Positions 1 to 8,038 of a stretch of 36,750 nt of DNA are shown here, in pieces. The notes beneath the pieces were generated by a model, which was not told where the DNA came from, did not search any database, and saw only the letters and a program-made list of their open reading frames with translations. The number at the start of each line of letters is the position of its first letter. The stretch's first letter is position 1. The position numbers were made by a program, and so were the translations under genes. The DNA is from an uncultured Oscillospiraceae bacterium (lineage in GTDB: Bacteria; Bacillota; Clostridia; Oscillospirales; Oscillospiraceae), in NCBI GenBank assembly GCA_944385065.1, contig CALWVX010000001.1:1-36750 (forward strand). The letters are read 5' to 3'.

Positions 1-240
1 CTCCTCTTTTCCCAAAATTATCATCCATCCGATGCAGTGTTCCCTGGCGTACAGCGCGCACAGTGTCTTGCCGCCCCGGCGGTATTTATATTCATAGGTC
101 CATGCCTTGCCGCCTTTCCCCCACAAATGGTCCATATCATAGTTCTCATCCAGAAGCGCGCACAACTGATTCCATACCTCATATAAGGGCTTTCCCACCA
201 GAGCTTCCATCTGTTCCGCGGTCGGAGCGGTATCCGGCAT
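1..240 (-). CDS. DUF3788 family protein, 3' part cut by window edge
   Basis: An open frame of 80 codons runs from an ATG at 240 to base 1 without a stop, so the C-terminus lies outside the window. An AAGGAGG ribosome-binding site lies about 9 bases upstream of the ATG. The visible protein contains LYEVWNQLCALLDENYDMDH, then YEYKYRRGGKTLCALY and a hydrophobic WMIILGKEE stretch. This pattern of a short helix, a Trp/Tyr-rich strand and 'RRGGKTLC.LY' is how I remember the DUF3788 family, small soluble proteins of unknown function. It follows the transporter gene by 35 bases and may be the last gene of that transcript. The family call comes from memory of the motif, not from a search. Confidence 0.72.
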   Translation of the reverse strand, partial: MPDTAPTAEQMEALVGKPLYEVWNQLCALLDENYDMDHLWGKGGKAWTYEYKYRRGGKTLCALYAREHCIGWMIILGKEE

Positions 241-275
241 ATATCAGCGCCTCCTTGTTCTTTTCTGCCGTTTGT

Positions 276-1229
276 TCAGGAACGGCGCATTGTGCCCACC
301 GCTCTGGCCTCCAGAACGCCCGGGATGATCGCACACAGAGAGCCCGACACAATCAAAACAATACCCAGCATCATATTGACGGGGATCTCTTCTCCGTGGA
401 GCCACCAGGCCAGAATGGGAGACAGAGCGGGCTTGAAGAAATAGACCAGGGAGACCACGCTGGCCGGCTCATACTCCATGGCCAGGAAGTAGGCGCAGAA
501 ACCGATACCGGCCACGCCGGCGGAGACATAGAGCACATAGGGCAGGTTCTCCAGCGTATATCCGGAGAACAGAGGAATGTTGGCGAAAGCGGGCAGCCCC
601 GCGGCCTGAATGGCGGCGGCAACCGCCGGGATATGGCTCACCCCGATGAGGACAAGAATAATCAGGCTGCCGAAAAGGAAGCTGAAGCAGGTGACCACCG
701 CCCCTCCGTACTGGGCCACTTTCTTTTTGCCCATGACGCCGTAAATGGAAAACAGGATGGTGGCGGTCAGCGACAGCACCACCCCCACCGGGTTCAGGCG
801 GGTGTGGAACGGGTTAATAATGGCAATAGTCCCCGCTACCTCCAGAATCAGGGCCGCCACATGCCGGCGGCGAATGGGTTCCCCTAAAAGCAGGAAGGCC
901 AGGAAGGTCACAAAAACCGGGTTGCAGCTGAACAGCACCGCCACCACGCCGGAGTCGGTATAGTTGACGGACAGCTGATAAATGGGCATGCAGATGGCAA
1001 TCCCCACCAGCCCCAGCAGAACAAAATAGCGCAGGCTGCCCGCGTCCAGGGTGAGTCCCCGCTTTTTCAGGGTTCGCCAGGCCAGAGGGGCCAAAAACAG
1101 AAATCCAATGAAAAAGCGGGCAAAGGTCAGCTGGACGGAATTGATTTCCCCGGCAATATATTTCAGCGCCACCTCAAAGGTGCTGAACATGATGGTGGCA
1201 ATGGCGATATAGAGATAACCTTTCTTCAT
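276..1229 (-). CDS. EamA/DMT-superfamily transporter
   Basis: The 317-residue protein is almost entirely hydrophobic, with about ten predicted membrane helices arranged as two EamA-type halves. Each half starts with a helix followed by a short 'FARFFIGF'- or 'SLVYFFKPALSPILAWW'-like segment typical of the drug/metabolite transporter superfamily. Such proteins export or import small metabolites such as amino acids, nucleobases or sugars across the cytoplasmic membrane; the substrate cannot be told from the sequence. The ATG at 1229 is preceded by GAGAGGGGACCC, a usable ribosome-binding site. The gene follows ligA by 39 bases and has no obvious promoter of its own. Confidence 0.9.
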   Translation of the reverse strand: MKKGYLYIAIATIMFSTFEVALKYIAGEINSVQLTFARFFIGFLFLAPLAWRTLKKRGLTLDAGSLRYFVLLGLVGIAICMPIYQLSVNYTDSGVVAVLFSCNPVFVTFLAFLLLGEPIRRRHVAALILEVAGTIAIINPFHTRLNPVGVVLSLTATILFSIYGVMGKKKVAQYGGAVVTCFSFLFGSLIILVLIGVSHIPAVAAAIQAAGLPAFANIPLFSGYTLENLPYVLYVSAGVAGIGFCAYFLAMEYEPASVVSLVYFFKPALSPILAWWLHGEEIPVNMMLGIVLIVSGSLCAIIPGVLEARAVGTMRRS

Positions 1230-1268
1230 GGGTCCCCTCTCCCCTTCTTCTCTCTTTCCCGGCCCAGG

Positions 1269-3242
1269 CTAGGACAGCATGGTCAGAAACTCCTCCTCCG
1301 TCAGCACGGAGATGCCCAGCTCCTGGGCCTTCCGCAGCTTGGAACCGGCGGCTTCACCCGCCACCACATAGGAGGTCTTTTTGGATACTGAGCCGGATAC
1401 CTTGCCCCCCAGCGCCTCAATGCGCTGGGCCGCCTCGTCTCTGGTGAAGCGCTCCAGCGCCCCGGTGAGCACGAAGGTCAGGCCGGCAAAGCGCTGATCA
1501 CTCCCCTGCTCTGCGGCCTCCATATTGACCCCCGCCTCCCGCAGGCGGGAGAGCAGGTGAAGGCTCTGAGGGCTGGCGAACCACTCCAGAATGCTCCGGG
1601 CTGTGATCTCGCCAATGTCCTCCACGGCGGTGAGATCCTCCAGCGAAGCGTTTTGGAGCGCGTCCATGGTACGGAATCGGGCGGCGAGCACCTTGCCCGT
1701 CTTCTGCCCCACCTGACGAATCCCAAGGGCGTAAATCAGACGGGAGAGGTCCTGCTCCTTGGAGCGGGCGATGGCCTCCACCAGATTCTGCGCAGACTTC
1801 TTGCCCATGCGCTCCAGTTTTTCCACCTCTTCCGCCTGCAGAAAATACAGATCACCCGGGGTTCTGACCAGACCGGCGCCCACCAGGTTCTCCACCACCG
1901 CAATGCCGAGTCCCTCGATGTCCATGGCGTCCCGGCTGGCAAAGTGGGCCAGATTGCGCAGCAGCTGGGCGGGGCACTCGGCCCCGGTGCAGCGGATGTG
2001 GGCCCCGTCCTCGTCCCGCTCTACCGGAGCTCCGCACACAGGGCAGACTGTGGGGAACACATAGGGGATGGTTCCCTCCGGGCGCTGCTCCGTCACAACC
2101 GACAGCACCTCAGGAATGATCTCCCCCGCCTTGCGCACCAGCACCGTATCCCCGATCCGAATATCCTTTTCGGCGATAAAGTCCTGATTGTGGAGGGTGG
2201 CGCTGGTGACCGTGGTCCCCGCCAGCCGCACCGGTTCCAGCTGGGCCTTTGGGGTAAGAACTCCGGTCCGGCCCACCTGAATGGTGATGTCCACCACCCG
2301 GGATGGCTTCACCTCCGGCGGGTACTTGTAGGCGGCAGCCCACCGGGGAAATTTGGCCGTGGACCCCAGAACATCCCGCTGGGACAGATCGTTTACCTTG
2401 ATGACGGCGCCGTCAATGTCAAAGGGGTAGCCGTCCCGGTGCTCCCCAATCTCCGCCACATGGTCAATGGCCCTCTCAATGGTGTCAGCCGTGTAATGTG
2501 GAATAACTTTAAAGCCCTTCTGCTTCAAATAGTCCAACGTCTCCAGGTGAGTCCGGAAGGTCTCCCCTTCTGCCCACTGAATGTTAAACACGGCAATGTC
2601 CAGCCGCCGGGCGGCAACCACCTTCGGGTCCAGCTGGCGCAGGGAACCGGCGGCGGCGTTGCGGGGATTGGCAAACAGCGCCTCCCCTCTCCGCTCCCGC
2701 TCCTCGTTCAGCGCGTGGAACACCTGCTTGGGCATATAGACCTCGCCCCGGACAATCAGCCGCGCGGGCGCGTCCGGGATGCGCAGAGGGATGGAGCGCA
2801 CGGTTTTCAGGTTTTCGGTGACGTCCTCTCCCACCTGCCCGTCTCCCCGGGTCGCCCCACGGACAAACAGGCCGTTCTCATATTCCAGCGCCACAGACAG
2901 CCCGTCCACCTTGGGCTCCACATCATAGCCGGCTTCCGGCACCACACCCTTCACCCGCTGGTCAAATTGCCGCAGTTCCTCATAGTCAAACACGTCCTGG
3001 AGGGATTCCAGCGGAACTCTGTGGACCACCTGCTGAAAGGAATCCAGCGGCTTTCCCCCCACCCGCTGGGTCGGGGAATCGGGTGTGACGGCCTCCGGGT
3101 GGGCCGCCTCCAGCTCCTCCAGCCGGCGCAGCTGGTGATCGTAGTCGTAATCGGACATGGTGGGCTTGTCCAGCACATAGTACTCATATCCCGCCCGGGT
3201 CAGCCGCTCCTGCAGCTCCTGAAGTTCCAGCAATTCGTCCAT
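1269..3242 (-). CDS. ligA: NAD-dependent DNA ligase LigA
   Basis: This enzyme seals nicks in DNA, joining Okazaki fragments and completing excision repair, with NAD+ as adenylate donor. At 657 residues the length is normal. The domains are in the usual order. An N-terminal Ia domain (YYVLDKPTMSDYDYD, about residues 21-35) binds NMN. The adenylation domain has the nucleotidyl-accepting lysine in EPKVDG (Lys111). An OB fold follows, then a four-cysteine zinc finger (CPVCGAP...CTGAECPAQ), helix-hairpin-helix repeats, and a C-terminal BRCT domain ending in GSKLRKAQELGISVLTEEEF. All key motifs are intact. It starts 6 bases after the VanZ-like gene ends, so the two are probably co-transcribed. Confidence 0.98.
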   Translation of the reverse strand: MDELLELQELQERLTRAGYEYYVLDKPTMSDYDYDHQLRRLEELEAAHPEAVTPDSPTQRVGGKPLDSFQQVVHRVPLESLQDVFDYEELRQFDQRVKGVVPEAGYDVEPKVDGLSVALEYENGLFVRGATRGDGQVGEDVTENLKTVRSIPLRIPDAPARLIVRGEVYMPKQVFHALNEERERRGEALFANPRNAAAGSLRQLDPKVVAARRLDIAVFNIQWAEGETFRTHLETLDYLKQKGFKVIPHYTADTIERAIDHVAEIGEHRDGYPFDIDGAVIKVNDLSQRDVLGSTAKFPRWAAAYKYPPEVKPSRVVDITIQVGRTGVLTPKAQLEPVRLAGTTVTSATLHNQDFIAEKDIRIGDTVLVRKAGEIIPEVLSVVTEQRPEGTIPYVFPTVCPVCGAPVERDEDGAHIRCTGAECPAQLLRNLAHFASRDAMDIEGLGIAVVENLVGAGLVRTPGDLYFLQAEEVEKLERMGKKSAQNLVEAIARSKEQDLSRLIYALGIRQVGQKTGKVLAARFRTMDALQNASLEDLTAVEDIGEITARSILEWFASPQSLHLLSRLREAGVNMEAAEQGSDQRFAGLTFVLTGALERFTRDEAAQRIEALGGKVSGSVSKKTSYVVAGEAAGSKLRKAQELGISVLTEEEFLTMLS

Positions 3243-3248
3243 TTCGGG

Positions 3249-3899
3249 TTACACTCCCTTGTCTTGACAGTGAAATCGGGCCGCCGCCCGGGGAAACAGC
3301 GCCCGAAAGAGGGCGTACAGTCCAAAGCCCAGCAGCGCGCCGGCGGTGTTCAGAATGACATCGTCGATGTCGGTGCTGCGGCCGATGAAAAATTGAATAA
3401 ACTCAATCCCGCAGGAGATCAAAAGTCCTGCCAGCAGGGCCTTCCACCACCGCCAGCCCCGCCACAGCAGAGCGGGAAAAAAGCCCACCGGAAAAAAGAT
3501 CCCAATGTTGGCCAGCATGAGGAACATCACCCAGGGGCCCCGGAAGGCCCGCCAGATCTCCTGAAAGGGGATCAGCTGGAGGGTCTGCCGCTGAATCGCC
3601 CAGTCCACGGGCGGGAAGAGCGGCGTCTCGCCCCGCAGGGCGCTCTGCCAGTGGGCGAGGTTCCAGAAGCCGGCGGGAAACACAGTGAGGGCGGCCAGTC
3701 CGGCGCAGAACATGACAAACAGCAGCAACCCGCCCTCGCGCCAGGGACCGCTGACCAGCCCCCGGGCCGCTAGACGCCTGTGCCGAGGAGGCAGCAGGAC
3801 GCAAAAAACGGCCAGCGCCAGCAGCATGCAGGGCAGCATCTCCCCCGCATAGTACAGGATGTTGTCCCCATACCACAGCAGAGTGTCCAGCATCGTCAT
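3249..3899 (-). CDS. VanZ family membrane protein
   Basis: The 216-residue protein has an N-terminal hydrophobic helix, then further helices. Its C-terminal half carries the VanZ-family signature: NIGIFFPVGFFPALL, followed by a helix pair with 'GIEFIQFFIGRSTDIDDVILNTAGALLGFGLY'-type sequence (the conserved E, R, D and N of the family). VanZ itself gives low-level teicoplanin resistance, but most chromosomal homologues have no established role. There are two candidate ATGs, at 3899 and 3893; the first is used here because GAGAGG lies about 9 bases upstream. It sits between yunB (19-base gap) and ligA (6-base gap). There is no other glycopeptide-resistance gene in the window, so I would not infer resistance. 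Confidence 0.88.
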   Translation of the reverse strand: MTMLDTLLWYGDNILYYAGEMLPCMLLALAVFCVLLPPRHRRLAARGLVSGPWREGGLLLFVMFCAGLAALTVFPAGFWNLAHWQSALRGETPLFPPVDWAIQRQTLQLIPFQEIWRAFRGPWVMFLMLANIGIFFPVGFFPALLWRGWRWWKALLAGLLISCGIEFIQFFIGRSTDIDDVILNTAGALLGFGLYALFRALFPRAAARFHCQDKGV

Positions 3900-3918
3900 G
3901 GAATCATCCTCTCGAAGT

Positions 3919-4602
3919 TCAGTGCCCGGTTACGCCGAGCTGAAGATAGGTGTCCGGCACCTGCCCCACGATGACTGTCTCGGCAATGGGAACGTCGGTG
4001 CGGCAGACCGTCTGCGCAGTCCCGCCGGGCAGCATGAGGGTCAGCGGAACCTCCAGCTCCAGGACAATCCGGTGGAGCGTCTGATTGACGCCGGCCGAGG
4101 AAAATTCACTGAGAAACTCCCCCGACGCCGTTCCCACGGTCATGGCGTGGACCTTGATCGTGGGGCCCAGTCCCCACAGCAGGTCCAGGTCCACCAGACT
4201 GCCCAGGGGAATCTGGATTTGAGACACGTCCACTCCGTCCAGCGCTGTAATCGCCGCGTCCAGGAGCTGGGCGCGGAGGCCGTTGAGGGCGGCAGTGTTG
4301 GTGGTGATGGCGGCGATGGCGCCTCCCTCGTCCCGCTGAATGGTTACCAGGTCGGCGTACTCCACCCCGTCTGCCTCCAGCTGCGCCCACACGGCATCCT
4401 CCACCACGCGGGTCATCAGGTTCTGACTCTGCGCCTGGGCCGCCGTCACCACCATGGGCCGCAGCCTGGCCTCCAGCGTCCCAATCACCAGCGCGGCCGC
4501 CGTTACCCCGACCAGAAGGGTAACCAGCCAGGGGGAGGGTCCGCCGCCCCGGCGCAGCCCCCGCCGGATATACCACCCCATACGCCGCAGCCGTCGGTTC
4601 AT
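3919..4602 (-). CDS. yunB: Sporulation protein YunB
   Basis: The 227-residue protein has a short basic N-terminus (MNRRLRRMGWYIRRGLRR), one transmembrane helix (about residues 22-42) and a mainly polar extracytoplasmic domain. That domain has the YunB signatures: an early helix ending 'EARLRPMVVTAAQAQ', then 'INTNTAALN'-like and 'IPLGSL.DLDLLWGLGPTIKV' segments, and a C-terminal VPIAETVIVGQVPDTYLQL. In B. subtilis YunB is made in the mother cell under sigma-E and is needed for normal spore formation; its exact activity is unknown. The ATG at 4602 is preferred over an upstream in-frame start at 4641 because a GGAGG motif directly precedes it. The upstream spacer has a weak sigma-E-like CATATCC element, which I regard as tentative. 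Confidence 0.9.
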   Translation of the reverse strand: MNRRLRRMGWYIRRGLRRGGGPSPWLVTLLVGVTAAALVIGTLEARLRPMVVTAAQAQSQNLMTRVVEDAVWAQLEADGVEYADLVTIQRDEGGAIAAITTNTAALNGLRAQLLDAAITALDGVDVSQIQIPLGSLVDLDLLWGLGPTIKVHAMTVGTASGEFLSEFSSAGVNQTLHRIVLELEVPLTLMLPGGTAQTVCRTDVPIAETVIVGQVPDTYLQLGVTGH

Positions 4603-4672
4603 CGTCCTCCCTCCCTTGTCAAGAGAGGATATGCGCCCCACAGCTCGGCCTATGCGGCGGGAAAAGATGAGA

Positions 4673-5923
4673 TTACCGCTCCTTCAGCAGCTCCTCCACT
4701 GCCAGCAGCACACCCAGACGCCCCGACTCAAAGGTGAGGCCGCCCTGGAGATAGACGGTATAGGGGGGGCGCATGGGGGCGTCTGCCGACAGCTCAATGG
4801 AGGCCCCCTGAATGAACGCGCCGGCGGCCATGATGACCTGACAGTCATACCCGGGCATGTCCCAGGGTTCCGGCGTGACATAGGAGTCCACCGGGGCGCC
4901 GAACTGAATTCCCTTGCAGAATTTTTTCAGCGCCTCCGGCTCTTTCATATGGATCATCTGGATAATGTCGTGCCGCGCCGCCGAGGAGACCGGCTCCGTC
5001 TCATACCCCAGCAGCTCCATGACCCGGGCGGCGAACACGGCTGTCTTCAGGGCCTGTGCCACCGTGTGGGGGGCCAGAAACAGGCCCTGATACAGCAGCC
5101 GGTTCTGCCCCAGGGTGCAGCCGCACTCCCCGCCGATTCCGGGGACGGTGAGCCGCTGGGCAGCCCCCTCCACCAGGTCCCGCCGTCCGGCCAGATAGCC
5201 CCCGGTGGGGGCCAGCCCGCCGCCCGGGTTCTTGATGAGGGAGCCCACGCACAGGTCCGCCCCCACATGGGTGGGCTCCAGCGTCTCCACGAACTCCCCA
5301 TAGCAGTTGTCCACGATCAGGGCGGCCCCGGGATTGACGGCCCGGATACACCGGCACATCTCCCCGATCTCGGCCACCGAAAGAGAGGCGCGGGTGGAGT
5401 AGCCCTTGGAGCGCTGAATGAGCACCGCCTTTACCCGGGGGTCAGAGGCGGCCCTGGCCATGCCCTCCAGGTCAGGCTTGTTGTCCAGCAGCTCCACCTG
5501 CCGGTACTCGATGCCGTAGTCTTTCAGAGAGCCATGTCCCTTGTCCACCGCGCCGATCACCCCCAGCAGGGTGTCGTAGGGCGCGCCCACCGCCGATACC
5601 AGCACATCTCCCGCCTTCAGACGGCCGTACAGGGCGGCGGCAATGGCGTGGGTGCCGTTGACAAACTGAACCCGCACCAGGGCGGCTTCGGTCCCGAAAA
5701 TCCGGGCGTAGATTTCGTCCAGCTTGTCCCGCCCCAGGTCATCATAGCCGTAGCCGGTGGTGCCGGCAAAATAGCCCTCGGCCACCCGGTGGGTCTGGAA
5801 AGCCTCCAGAACCCGGGCGGCATTTTCCTGGGCCACCGCGTCAATACGGGCAAATTCCCGGGTCAGTTCGCTCTGGGCCTGATCTCCCAACGCGCGCACC
5901 CGATCGCTGATCTGCAAACTCAT
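4673..5923 (-). CDS. Methionine gamma-lyase family PLP protein (YnbB/'aluminium resistance' type)
   Basis: A 416-residue fold-type I pyridoxal-phosphate enzyme, related to Cys/Met-metabolism lyases. Seen are an N-terminal helix with RVLEAFQTHRVAEGYFAGTTGYGYDD, a substrate/PLP region FVNGTHAIAAALYGRL, the aspartate of the PLP pocket in AALIVDNCYGEFVE, and the likely Schiff-base lysine in GSLIKNPGGGLAPTGGY. The family is often annotated as aluminium resistance or methionine gamma-lyase; its real reaction is not settled, so the name should be read as a family label. In Bacillus a homologue (ynbB) lies between hflX and glnR, unlike here. It follows the M42 peptidase genes by 55 bases and could belong to that transcript. 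Confidence 0.9.
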   Translation of the reverse strand: MSLQISDRVRALGDQAQSELTREFARIDAVAQENAARVLEAFQTHRVAEGYFAGTTGYGYDDLGRDKLDEIYARIFGTEAALVRVQFVNGTHAIAAALYGRLKAGDVLVSAVGAPYDTLLGVIGAVDKGHGSLKDYGIEYRQVELLDNKPDLEGMARAASDPRVKAVLIQRSKGYSTRASLSVAEIGEMCRCIRAVNPGAALIVDNCYGEFVETLEPTHVGADLCVGSLIKNPGGGLAPTGGYLAGRRDLVEGAAQRLTVPGIGGECGCTLGQNRLLYQGLFLAPHTVAQALKTAVFAARVMELLGYETEPVSSAARHDIIQMIHMKEPEALKKFCKGIQFGAPVDSYVTPEPWDMPGYDCQVIMAAGAFIQGASIELSADAPMRPPYTVYLQGGLTFESGRLGVLLAVEELLKER

Positions 5924-5978
5924 GGCGTTACCTTCTTCTTTCCTTTTTGTCTCTTTGTAAACGGGGGAACTCTGTAGG

Positions 5979-6980
5979 TCAGAACAGCAGTTTCTTCTGC
6001 CCGAAAGCGGCCGTCAGCCGGACACAGGCCTCCACGTCTGCCAGACTCGCCGTCTCAACCGGCGTGTGGATATACCGGCACGGCACCGAGATTCCCCCGG
6101 TCGGCACGCCAGCTCCGGCGGTGTGGATGGCTCCGGCGTCCGTTCCGCCGGAGCGGAGAATATCCCGCTGGGCGGAAATCCCCTGTGTCCGGGCGGTCTC
6201 CTCCAGGGCCGCCACCACGGCCGGGTGACAAATGACGGAGGAATTCATGACCGTGACAGCGGCACCTTTTCCAAGCTGGACGGTGCCGGAGCGGCTGGAT
6301 CCCGGGGTGTCATCCACATCGGTCACATCCACCGCGATCCCGCAGTCAGGGGCGACGGCCCAGGCGGCGGTTTTTCCGCCCCGCAGCCCCACTTCCTCCT
6401 GCGCGGTGAACACAAAATACAAGTCGTTCTCAGGTTCCCGGAGGCGTTCCAGCGCGGCCAGCAGAACGGCGCAGGAGACCCGGTTGTCCAGATAGGGAGA
6501 GACAACCGTTCCGCCGCTGACAAAGCAGGGGGAGTCATATACGGCGGTATCTCCCACCTGGACCAGGCGGCGCGCCTCCTCCCTGTCCCGGGCGCCGATG
6601 TCCACATAGCACTCATCCAGCTTCAGCTTGCCGAAGTCCGCTTTCTCCTCGGGGACCAGCGTTCCCCGGACCCCGTTCCGAAAGCGCACCGGCGTATAGA
6701 CTGCCTCCCGCGGGCTGACCCCGCCCAGACGGCCCACCCGGAGAAAACCCTCCGGTTCCACATGGGTGATAATCAGGCCGATGGAATCCATATGGGCGGC
6801 AAACATGACCTTGGGGCCCGGCCCCCGCTTATGGACGATCAGATTGCCCAATGTGTCGGTGGATACTTCATCCGCATAGGGAGCGGCCAGAGCAGAGATG
6901 GTCTCCCGAATTTCTCCCTCGTCCCCAGAGGGACCGTGGACACTGACCAGTCTCTCAATCAGTTCAAACAAATCCATCAT
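5979..6980 (-). CDS. M42 family metallopeptidase (third of three tandem copies)
   Basis: A 333-residue dinuclear-metal aminopeptidase of the glutamyl aminopeptidase/TET family; such enzymes form large hollow complexes that trim peptides in the cytoplasm. The expected ligands are all visible: His in FAAHMDSIGLI, Asp in YLDNRVSC, the catalytic Glu pair in TAQEEVGLRG, Asp in VDVTDVDDTPG and a late His in RYIHTPVE. The open frame extends upstream to a TTG at 7013, but GAGGAG at 6987-6992 sits 6 bases before the ATG at 6980, so that start is chosen (ATG at 6977 is equally in range). It lies 29 bases after the second M42 gene. The three copies are clearly different in sequence. Confidence 0.95.
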   Translation of the reverse strand: MMDLFELIERLVSVHGPSGDEGEIRETISALAAPYADEVSTDTLGNLIVHKRGPGPKVMFAAHMDSIGLIITHVEPEGFLRVGRLGGVSPREAVYTPVRFRNGVRGTLVPEEKADFGKLKLDECYVDIGARDREEARRLVQVGDTAVYDSPCFVSGGTVVSPYLDNRVSCAVLLAALERLREPENDLYFVFTAQEEVGLRGGKTAAWAVAPDCGIAVDVTDVDDTPGSSRSGTVQLGKGAAVTVMNSSVICHPAVVAALEETARTQGISAQRDILRSGGTDAGAIHTAGAGVPTGGISVPCRYIHTPVETASLADVEACVRLTAAFGQKKLLF

Positions 6981-7009
6981 TTTTATCTCCTCAGCGTTAC
7001 ACATGCCGG

Positions 7010-8038
7010 TCAACTCAGCCGGCCCGCCTGATCTTCCAAAAACGCCCGGGTCAATTCCAGCATATGCTCGAAATCCCGCAGGCTCCCCACGCTGGCCGGA
7101 GCGTGGAGATACCGGACGGCAGCAGAGAGGGCCGCCACCCGAACCCCGGCCTTGGTGCGCTGAATGGTGCGGGCGTCGTTGCCTCCGGCGATATACTCCT
7201 TGGTCTGCCAGGGGATGTCCCGCTCCTCCGCCAGGCGGCGCAGCGTTTCAAACAGCTCCCGGTCATAGATGGTTCCCCCGTCCATATAGGAGATCACCGG
7301 CCCCTTTCCCGGGGCGCACACCCTCCGGGCCCCCTCAATTTCAGGCAGGTCGGCGGCGGTGGTGGTCTCCAGCACCAGGGCGATCTCCGGCGTGACGGAG
7401 AAGGCGGCCCCAAAGGCCCCCCGGGTGCCCACCTCCTCCTGGGCGGTAAAGGCAAAGGTCACGTCCAGGGGCAGTTCTTCCTTCAGCAGTTCCAGCATGA
7501 CGGCACAGCCCACCCGGTCGTCAATCGCCTTGGACTTGAACAGTCCCTCACCGAACGCCTCCGGGTCCCCCACAAAAGTTCCGTAGGTCCCCAGGGGAAC
7601 TTTCGCCAGGGCCTCCTCCTTGTCGGCGGCCCCGATATCCAGATAGAGCGCGTCGGTCTTCGGGACCTTCTTCTCCTCTTCCCGGCTGACCAGATGGACG
7701 GCTTTCAGACCGATGACGCCGGGCACCTGATCCGGTCCCAGACGGACCGGCTTTCCAATGGCCACCCGCCGATCCACGCCGCCTACAAAATCAAATTTCA
7801 AAAAGCCCTCGTCGGTGGCGCGGGTGACGATCACCCCCACCTCGTCCATGTGAGCGCACAGGAGCAAGCGATTCCCGGCGGCCTTCCTGCCCCGTTTCAA
7901 CACGATCAGATTGCCCAGAACGTCGGTACGGATCGCGTCGGCGTAGGGCTCCGCCTGAGCCCGGATATAATCCCGGACGGCGTCCTCGTCCCCAGATACT
8001 CCGTTCAATGCGCACAGCGATTTCAGAGTCTCTGTCAC
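7010..8038 (-). CDS. M42 family metallopeptidase (second of three tandem copies)
   Basis: A 342-residue M42 aminopeptidase starting with GTG at 8038, which overlaps the stop of the preceding M42 gene (GTGA, 4 bases). The frame stays open far upstream, out to 8920, but that extension is low-complexity Gly/Pro/Arg shadow sequence of the neighbour and is not part of the protein. Metal ligands and catalytic residues: His in CAHMDEVGVI, Asp in KAIDDRVGCA, Glu-Glu in TAQEEVGTRGA, and His in RYLHAPAS. The fourth ligand position reads LETTTAADLPE, with Glu rather than the Asp of the two neighbours; this is a known variant within M42. It is probably cytoplasmic, acting on short peptides. Confidence 0.95.
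   Translation of the reverse strand: MTETLKSLCALNGVSGDEDAVRDYIRAQAEPYADAIRTDVLGNLIVLKRGRKAAGNRLLLCAHMDEVGVIVTRATDEGFLKFDFVGGVDRRVAIGKPVRLGPDQVPGVIGLKAVHLVSREEEKKVPKTDALYLDIGAADKEEALAKVPLGTYGTFVGDPEAFGEGLFKSKAIDDRVGCAVMLELLKEELPLDVTFAFTAQEEVGTRGAFGAAFSVTPEIALVLETTTAADLPEIEGARRVCAPGKGPVISYMDGGTIYDRELFETLRRLAEERDIPWQTKEYIAGGNDARTIQRTKAGVRVAALSAAVRYLHAPASVGSLRDFEHMLELTRAFLEDQAGRLS

Noticed and set aside
1557..3773. A 738-codon plus-strand open frame opposite ligA and the VanZ gene
   Set aside because: It crosses two recognised minus-strand genes, has shadow composition and no domains.
3249..3899. Glycopeptide resistance from the VanZ-like gene
   Set aside because: No vanA/H/X/Y genes are nearby, and VanZ-domain proteins are common chromosomal genes of unknown role.
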